This document shows, one piece after another, positions 56,469 through 64,000 of a stretch of DNA of 64,000 bases. The notes under the pieces were generated by a model. It saw only the letters and a list, made by a program, of their open reading frames with translations. It ran no database searches and was not told the origin of the DNA. Each line of letters opens with the position of its first letter. The first letter of the stretch is position 1. Both the position numbers and the translations under genes were made by a program. The DNA is from Biomphalaria glabrata (Eukaryota > Mollusca > Gastropoda > Planorbidae), in contig NC_074715.1 of NCBI RefSeq assembly GCF_947242115.1, forward strand, positions 54,580,670-54,644,669, written 5' to 3'.

Positions 56469-58485
56469 CTATTTAACAATACAATCTCAACCAGTGAGAA
56501 GTCCGATGACCTTCAAACACGACTGGGCATTTGCTTAGAAGAGACTACAGTGTGTATTTACAAGAATGTTTCTAGGTAATTCTTGTATTGTTACCTGCAT
56601 TGTGTCTCATGGTTTCAGTAATATTGACATTACTGGAATTGGTGTAATGCAAAAAAAACACTCCACTGCCTATAAAATGCTTCCAAAGGCATGCGTCTCA
56701 ACTAGCCTCTGACAACTAGTCCAACTCAGATATTGGTATGTATTTACAAGAATGTTTCTAGGTAATTCTTGTATTGTTACCTGCATTGTGTCTCATGGTT
56801 TCAGTAATATTGACATTACTGGAATTGGTGTAATGCAAAAAAAGCACTCCACTGCCTATAAAATGCTTCCAAAGGCATGCGTCTCAAATAGCCTCTGACA
56901 ACTAGTCCAACTCAGATATTGGATCCGGCTTGAACTGTTATCTGTAAAGAAGAGCACTGGTGCTTTAACAAGTAATCTTCAGGCAGGAAGGGGCTCCTTA
57001 GCTTGCTGGCTACCCACCTAGGAGAACGAAAACTCTAATTCAAATCTTTACTCATTGCAGCTATATCCAAACATGGGGAAAGTTTTCAGGAGTCAACCCT
57101 GAAGAAAAATCAAGAGCCAGTGACCCTTGGGCAGCTTACAGTGCTACACCCTGGCAGAGTCTGGGATGCCGATAAAATTTACTCCTTAACTTTATTGGCA
57201 TTAACCTTCATTTGGATAGATCAGCTGGTTGCAAGGGGGGGGGGGGGGGAGAGGAGGACTGCTCCGTGTGTGACATGGTTCCAATCATAGCCTATGTATT
57301 CATCTCAATTACATGAGACCAATAGTTGTTTCATGACTGAAGGAGGCCATAAAATAATCAAATATATCTCATAGTGCCTCTAGTATATCTTGTTTTGTGG
57401 GTCATGCTTTATTTTGTAGTATGCTTGGTCCCCTTTCACATCCTTCAGATGCAGATGATGCAAAGGTCATCTGTTTCTATTACTGATGGTTAGTTAACAA
57501 GGGTGTTATGAAGCTAGCCTTTCCTTAGCTAATGTCAAGTACCCATTAATTATATTGTAAATCTTAAAGAATTCATTAACTAAATTAACTTTGATCTTAC
57601 TTACAGATTAATGTGACATGTGAAATGAGATATTCCTCTAGTGGTTGCTTTGATTTTCTTTCAGAGGTCTCTTTGAAAAACACAAGCTTGTATTTTCATT
57701 TTTGCTTTGCTCAGAGATTATGAAGACTGAAGGGGAAATAACTCCCTTGGAGTGGAATTTTTTTCTCCGTGGACCTATTGGAGGTATAGAGAAGGTACTA
57801 GACATTTTGATTAATATTTCTCTTCTTCTCTTATTTCAACTTCATTTATTTTAGGAAATGCCTTCACAGAAATGAAATGACTTTCTAGAGATCCTAGAGA
57901 TATATAAATATGTTATCATTTTATTATATACATTAGGAATAAAAAGTTTTAAATAATAGTACACTTGTATGGAGTAGTGATTTTCTGTGACCGTGGCTGT
58001 GTATCAATGATTAGCCTCTTTATGCAGCGGAGAGGTTACAAAGGGAAGATTATACATTTCAAGAGATGTAAGTAAAATGCTGAATGCCACAGAATTTTCT
58101 GTACATCTTAAAGAATGTAGCTTATTCAAATCAATTAGATTTGAGAGTTTAAATTTATATAACCATTGAGAATCAACACACTTTGTCACCACTGACAAGT
58201 TGACATATTTATGGATTATTTAGAATCTCACTGAAAGAGGAAGGGCAAACAATTATAGAACACACAATTTCTATCAAAATAAAAACTTTTTTTCTTTTTT
58301 TTTGTAATTAAAAGCCATTACATTTTCTACAGCAAAATGTCCCCAAACCAGAAAACACAACATGGCTTCCATCAAATGTTTGGAAAATGGCCTGCGAGAT
58401 GAGTGACACATTTGAAGACTTCCGTTACATCCATTATGATTTGGATAAAACACCTGTATGGATAAGACTGGATGAAGGCCCTGAG
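56469..58485 (+). CDS. DNAH6: Dynein exons: AAA6 N-terminal part
   Basis: Exons 56469-56575 ([26 protein letters not shown]), 57665-57794 ([29 protein letters not shown]) and 58333-58485 ([20 protein letters not shown]). They match the AAA6 lead-in (NVSRGLFEQHKL...F.LC..M). All open and in phase. The donor end of the first exon lies inside a 186-bp tandem duplication. Confidence 0.87.
56553..56925 (+). repeat. 186-bp tandem duplication spanning a dynein splice donor
   Basis: TGTATTTACAAGAATGTTTC at 56553 recurs at 56739. The unit runs from the last 23 bases of the exon, across donor TCTAG|GTAATT, to GATATTGG. The second copy includes a duplicated exon end and donor. Copies differ at very few positions, so the event is recent. 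Confidence 0.92.
56640..57370 (+). repeat. Dispersed repeat, family IV, copy 2
   Basis: CACTCCACTGCCTATAAAAT, ACCCACCTAGGAGAACGAAA and GGGCAGCTTACAGTGCTACA match the copy at 49120-49640; a poly-G run lies at about 57236-57249. Its first part is caught up in the 186-bp duplication. Confidence 0.7.
57435..57565 (-). repeat. SINE family II, fragment
   Basis: The minus strand contains TTAATGGGTACTTGACATTA, CATAACACCCTTGTTAACTA and AACAGATGACCTTTGCATC, all family II body. Confidence 0.65.
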
Positions 58486-60575
58486 GTAATAATAATGATA
58501 ACAAAATGCATTACCCATAAAAAAAAATATTAAAACAATCAGTCTCAATCAAACTGAAGGCTACATATCTTAATAATTAGGACATATCTTCAAAAAAGAT
58601 CGTTTCATTCTTTGAAATCTGTCTCTTTAATCTATTTGTACATAATAATGAGAGACTTAACTCTGCAAAGGCATTGTTTTTCTGGCTGATTCAGGCAACC
58701 CATTTCAGGCATAGGAAATAAATAGCACTTTTAAGAATTTGTCCTAGCATTTGGAATGAGAAATATGCCTTAATCACTTGTCCTATATTAAATTGTTTTA
58801 TTGTGGTTTTAAATTATACAAAATATTTTACAGTTTGTGGCATAGTAACCATGGCACAAATGTGTTCTGTGAGCCCAGGCTCATTACCAATCTCTTTAAA
58901 AAAAATGTGTTTTAATGTTTTGAATTCTTACATTATTTTATTTCCCATTAATTCTGTGATTATAATTTTTAAATTGTCTGCAGTATATTGCAATTTGATA
59001 AAGAAACTGATGGGGCCTCCATACAGGATGACTAAATTTAGTTTTGTCATTCTAGATTCATCGTTTTAATCCTGTGCCCAAGAGTCTCTTGCTACCCCTT
59101 CTATACTATCCAAACACATTTTCTGTAATAGTATATAGCCTGGTGAGCCAATACACATAAAGCGATGAACAATCAAAATAAGCCCTATATTTCTTATGGT
59201 CCTAAAGAATTCACATTAGTCTGAACACATTTGGATGAACCTATAATAAAAATCTGTCGTTGAAATCATTAATGTATACTGTGTACAGCTCTCTGTACTT
59301 TAGTTCCAGTGTTACTGAATTAGACTCAGATGGCAAGTCCAGTCACATTTATTGGGTTGGTTAGTTCTTAGCTTCATATCAGGATTTCCTGACTACAAAC
59401 TCACTCACGAAGCTCTATTGCTATCTTAAAAAGCTGAACACATGGACCAAATGAAGATCGTAAAATAAAGAGCAGATAGTTGCTATCTTTGCACCAAAAA
59501 TGCAACAGCTTTTGTTGAACCTTATGATGATAATATTCATGAGGTCGAAATGCATTTTATTGATCAAGCCAGTTACCTGATGAAAAAACAACCACAAAAG
59601 TGCAAACATAAAAAAAAAACAAAAGCAGAAGATGCAGATTAAGGAGACGCCCACAAAAATTCAGACTTAACAAACAACCAGCAAGCTTGCAGACAAAAGA
59701 AACAAGCATGAAGATTAAGACAAGAAACAATTAGCAGAAAATGCAGACATAAGAAAAACACCTTGAAGATACAGACATAAGGAACAACAGGCAGAAGATG
59801 CAGACATAAGAAAAACACCTTCAAGATACAGACATAAGGAACAACAGGCAGAAGATGCAGACATAAACCTTTAAATTCAAGAGTGTAAATTTGAGCCTCC
59901 AACTAGGAACAATTAAGTGAGTTGGCATCTTTCACACAAAAATTGTAGTGCTTGTGACAATAACAAAACAATAGTGCCTTGTGACAAAAATAAAGTTTTT
60001 TATTTCACTTTCTCTAGTGGGTATTCCCATTTTACATAATGATTTATCAATCTATCTAAGCAATGGACATGAAGTTTATACAATAACTGTTGGAAATAAA
60101 GAAAATGAACAAGATAACAATTATTTTGGTGTATGATTAGTTTAGTTCTTTCCTTGTAAATCCTAGGCACAATTTGAACCGAAGGGGGTCTGGGGTGAAT
60201 GTTATGAAAATGATTTAATGTATCAGTTGTTGTTGTTATGTTAACGTGTGCTTGTAACTTTCCATAAGAATGTGTTCAGCAAATATTAGAGATGTGTGTT
60301 GTGTAGTCATTCAGTGTATTTTGACTCTATTGTACTATTATGTTCCTAACAGGAGGCAAGAGAAAAAAGTGTTTTTCTTTACAATAACTGTTAACAGAAT
60401 TTTAAAAAGGCTCATTTTATTAACAAGGATGTATTTTATATTCAGCTTGACTTGGGCCTTTAGGTCTAGGTTTTACAATGTTATGAATGCAAGAAGCTTG
60501 TGAAAGTTTCTGCGTTTTAAAATTGTATAGATTATATTTGAGAAAGCATGATTTTTTTTATATCAAAAACTTTAG
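58486..60575. other. Dynein intron, mostly unassigned
   Basis: Apart from the 57-bp array, this 2.1-kb intron shows no coding segment or known repeat. Short open frames are A/T-rich and unsupported. Confidence 0.4.
59741..59872. repeat. 57-bp tandem repeat, about 2.2 copies
   Basis: ATGCAGACATAAGAAAAACA starts at 59741 and 59798, with a partial third at 59855. A shorter, looser relative covers 59640-59740. Open frames here are artefacts. Confidence 0.85.
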
Positions 60576-61625
60576 GTTCGAGCCAATCCTCCTCCGGAGC
60601 GCTATCTCTACGCTGTCTTGGATCCCCCTGAATATAACGATGGTGATCTGCCTCTTCCAGATAGAGTTAATGGAAATTGGAATGATCGCCTGACAGCTTT
60701 TCAAAAATTAATGTTTGTTAAAGTTTTCCGTGAGGAAAGGGTGAGTTTTCAATTAAAAGTTTTGTTGTGTGCCCAAATGAAAGAGCATCATACTCACGTC
60801 TTACAAACCAGTACATAGACCTACTATTCTAACTGTGAAACTGGCAAAGGGGATCAAAGGATCTTGCGCCATAGCCTTAAGTTTTCTTACCTTGGTCATA
60901 GTTTAAATATTAGATCTATGTTCTGCGGCACAGGTTCTCTGTAAAATCACATCACATCTTAGATCCCTGGGTTAGGGCAGTCAAATGGATAATCTAGATC
61001 TATGGCCTGCTAACCAAACTCCTTCCCAGTTAAAGGCTCATTCTGGCTTTTTACAATATGATGAATTAAAAACAATGCTTACACTCACAATGTTCAAATG
61101 TTTAAAAGGAGTTGATATTCTCTGTAACATGAATTAACTTAATGTTGAGGTAGAAAGACTAATGGAATAGATCTAGATCTAGATTAATCTAAATTGATAC
61201 CAGGGTTATCCTTCAATGCTAATAGATATCTTGGGGCTATTGAGATTGTTGATCCATTGAAAATGATAGAAAAAAGTAGCAGTTAGGATCAAAATAATCT
61301 TCTAACTATAAAGCACTGTGTGTAAATTTTTTTCAACAAAGATATTTTTCTTGGGTTTTATGTGAATAAAAATTAATTATATCCTTTTTGGATTTATTGT
61401 TAACTTTTATATTATGTCAATTCTGTTTTTATCCTAGACAACATTTGCAGTGACAGAGTTTGTTTCTGAATGTTTAGGGAAACAATTTGTTGTAAGTCCT
61501 GTCACATTGCCAGAACTCTATGAAAGTATGTCTAAGACTACTCCACTGGTCTTCATTCTTTCTCCAGGATCAGATCCAATGACATCATTTCTACGTTTTG
61601 CTAAAGATATGGGAGTTCATGAAAA
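60576..61625 (+). CDS. DNAH6: Dynein exons: AAA6 middle part, last in window
   Basis: Exons 60576-60740 ([17 protein letters not shown]) and 61438-61625 ([40 protein letters not shown]). Open, phase correct, ending at AAAA|GTAAAT. The next expected segment (SLGQGQGP and onwards) is not in the remaining 2.4 kb, which is LINE-filled intron. Confidence 0.87.
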
Positions 61626-62059
61626 GTAAATGCAGACATTTTTTCAATAAATATATTCATTAAATTAGTTTTCTACCATAAATGTCTTCTTTAAATTAAG
61701 CTAAATTCTATGGGAATTTAAATATGATTGTTATGGAAAAGAGAAACATAAAGCTTACATGGAGAAACTGCTGCCATTTTTGTGACATCTTTTTTGTCTG
61801 GTGTCAGTCTGCTGCCCTTTCATATCAGTTAGTTACTTCTTGAAAATTAAGTTTTAAACGATACAACATAGGGAACTAGATTTCTTTGCAACACTAGCTT
61901 TTAATACAAGTAGATCTACATCATCTCATTCACAAAGTCAAGGCTCTAACTCTAGTTAGACTGAGAGTTTCTTGTAAGAGTAAAAACCCAGCATTTTTCT
62001 GTAGCATTTATTTGAATTTTTTCTTTCTGTGTTCAGTATCCAACTTACACAACCATGTG

Positions 62060-62955
62060 GGGGTTCAGAGACCACTAGGGAAGAATGCAGTTTTAATTTT
62101 GTTGGAAGCTGTTACTTTTCCAGATTCTCTAGATTGCTTATGACAGCAACTGCCAAGCTTAAAAGGGTTTTTATTTCTTATTGATTTGAAGTCCATCTAT
62201 TCCAATGTTTGACCATAGGTATTTAAATGAGTCAACTTCTTCTAATGTTAGTTCGTTCGACTGTACCCCAACATCCTCAACATCTCATTATATCTCCAGC
62301 ACAAACTAGTATTTTGAATTTATCAGCACTGATTTCCATGCAGACTGCTCTAGTATACAGTTTTGAAGTAATATCTTGTACCTGGTCTGAAATTTCCCCA
62401 ATGAGGTCTATATCCTCTTCAAACCCGAGATGGACAAAGTCTGCCCATATGGTCAAGTAGGAGTAAATCCTTCTAGAGTTTCCATCATAATATGCTTCAG
62501 AAATATGTTAATAAGAGCTGGAGAGATAATGCATCCTTACCTCACTCCAATGGATGTCCTAAAACTTTCTTTAACTTTGTTGTTCAGAAGTATTGAGCTG
62601 TTTACCTTAGGGTATAGGGCTTCGATATTATTGATAATGTTTTTATCCAAGCTGAACTCCCCCATCACTTACCACATACCATGATGCCAAAACCAGTCAA
62701 ACGTTGTTTTTTTTAAATCTGTAAAGTCGTGTACCAGTTTATTTAGCTGTTAAAGACATTTTCTCCTTTAACAGTCTAATGTTAAATATATGTTCAAGAA
62801 TGCTTCTACCTTTGCAAAGGACCTCCTCAACTTTTGAGTCTGTTGAAATTATTTTCAGCATTATTTTGCTTGGATAACTATTAGACTTTATCATTCTATA
62901 GTTTGTTTGTTTTTTTATTGTCTCAAGTTTTCTTTCTGGAGCAGTGGAATAAAAA
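62060..62955 (-). mobile_element. RTE-like LINE relic, reverse transcriptase core
   Basis: Minus-strand frame: ADFVHLGFEEDIDLIGEISD (family YADDIDL, altered), CMEISADKFKIL, then broken towards the DSFKYLG block. Plus-strand frames here are incidental. It lies in the last dynein intron of the window. Confidence 0.6.
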
Positions 62956-63229
62956 AAAATTTGGTTCTATTCTTGTGGCAATATTTTTTTTAATCCCATA
63001 TTTTCTGGCAGATAGTCCTAAAAATTTTGTTATATTTGAGCCATTGTATTTTAAAAGTTCTGATGGTATGTTATCCCTCTGATGATACAATATAAATACC
63101 ATCAGAAGGATAGAAGTGTTACTTATTTGAAACCTATCAATTTTTTATTTGTTTTATCTTTATACAGTTTAATTATATATTTGATAAATTCTTCTTTGTA
63201 TAACTTTTAATTTGGAGCAAGCTGGCTAA

Positions 63230-64000
63230 GGGAAATTTCTGTGGCATTTTACGTCAGGAGAGACGATCTTTTCCCTTTGCAACATCTTATGTGACTAAAG
63301 AGGCCAATCCTTGATACACAGCTGTGATCGCAGGTTGGGCATATGTGGGCGCCATTGCATTATCACCCTTCTTTCTGCTTCTGTAGTGTATGGCATCTGC
63401 AATCCGAGACCCTTCCTTTATGCTCTCTCTTCTTGTAGATCTATCCAAAGCTACTTTTTCCAAGCTGCTAGTGTAGATTTTGAAGAGCTTCATGTCGCGT
63501 TTGCATACATCCATATAACGTAAAAGTGGGCGACCAGCGGCTCTCCTGCCTTCTATTAGATCACCATACAGAATATCTTGTGGAAGTCGATCTACTGGCG
63601 TTCTACGAACGTGGCCAAGCCAGCCAAGGCATCTGCTGCTGATAACAGAGTGCATGTCCTGGCATCCTGCTCTTTGTAGCACTTCCTTATTGGTTATCCT
63701 ATCTTGCCACCTTATTTTAAAGATCAGCCTTAGGCATCAGAGGTGGAAGACATTCAGCATTTTTTCTGCCATGAGTAAGTTGACCAAGTTTCACTTCCGT
63801 ATAGCAAGGTGCTCAACACACAGGTCCGGTAGACTTGGGCTTTAGTATTGTTAGTCAGCAATATGTTGTCCCACACTCTTTTCTGCAACTGTGACATGGT
63901 GGCCATTGCTTTGGCTATCCTGTTGTTAATGTCTTTATCCAGTAGAGTATTGTTGGATATGATGGAGCCGAGATAGCAAAAGTGATCCACAATTTCTAGT
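63230..64000 (-). mobile_element. RTE-like LINE, reverse transcriptase thumb and C-terminus, runs off the window
   Basis: Minus strand from 63990: HFCYLGSIISNNTLLDKDIN, YRTCVLSTLLYGSETWSTYS, then (63682-63287) CLGWLGHVRRTPVDRLPQDI, LYGDLIEGRRAAGRPLLRY and CKRDMKLFKI, an uninterrupted block. The catalytic core would lie past 64000. One frame break lies near 63720-63755. Confidence 0.85.

Overview
The window looks like molluscan nuclear DNA, most likely from a freshwater heterobranch snail such as Biomphalaria or Bulinus. That is an inference from five things: A/T richness, long introns with GT-AG boundaries, stretches rich in TCTAGATC, I-clade (Nimbus-like) non-LTR retrotransposons, and dense tRNA-derived SINEs. 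No species can be fixed from sequence alone. No rRNA, free tRNA, CRISPR array or bacterial operon is visible.

Layout. From 1 to 3450 the DNA is A/T-rich and intergenic, with one SINE and a TCTAGATC-rich tandem block. At 3457-6340 lies a spliced but damaged gene of an uncharacterised multi-copy animal family. A 1058-bp terminal-inverted-repeat element (5160-6217, target duplication CACAGA) is inserted in its last exon. Near-palindromic GGTGTCCC...GCACC motifs flank this unit. From 9475 to 14812 are five exons of a Slo2/KCNT-type (sodium-activated) potassium channel: pore, start of RCK1 and parts of RCK2. These exons carry frame breaks and lack large blocks.

From 18341 to 61625, also on the plus strand, 37 exons encode an axonemal dynein heavy chain that best fits DNAH6, an inner-arm single-headed type. 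They run from the end of the linker through AAA1-AAA4, the microtubule-binding stalk and AAA5 to part of AAA6. Most exon boundaries are clean and many motifs are intact: AAA1 P-loop GPAGTGKT and Walker [12 protein letters not shown]2 GPTGGGKTT, AAA3 GGTGVGKS, and stalk tip. The locus nevertheless lacks the N-terminal tail, the catalytic half of AAA2, and the end of AAA4 plus the first stalk coil. It also has one missing splice acceptor, two in-frame stops and three frameshifts. I read it as a decaying, unprocessed duplicate. The alternative is a live gene in a poor assembly, because some shifts fall in homopolymers.

Introns and intergenic spaces are filled with non-LTR retrotransposon pieces (I/Nimbus-like with RNase H, RTE-like, CR1/L2-like), at least three SINE families, other dispersed repeats and many minisatellites. 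Three of the tandem arrays contain copies of real dynein splice sites (41.5-43.9, 54.66-54.88 and 56.55-56.92 kb). This is the most unusual structural theme in the window.
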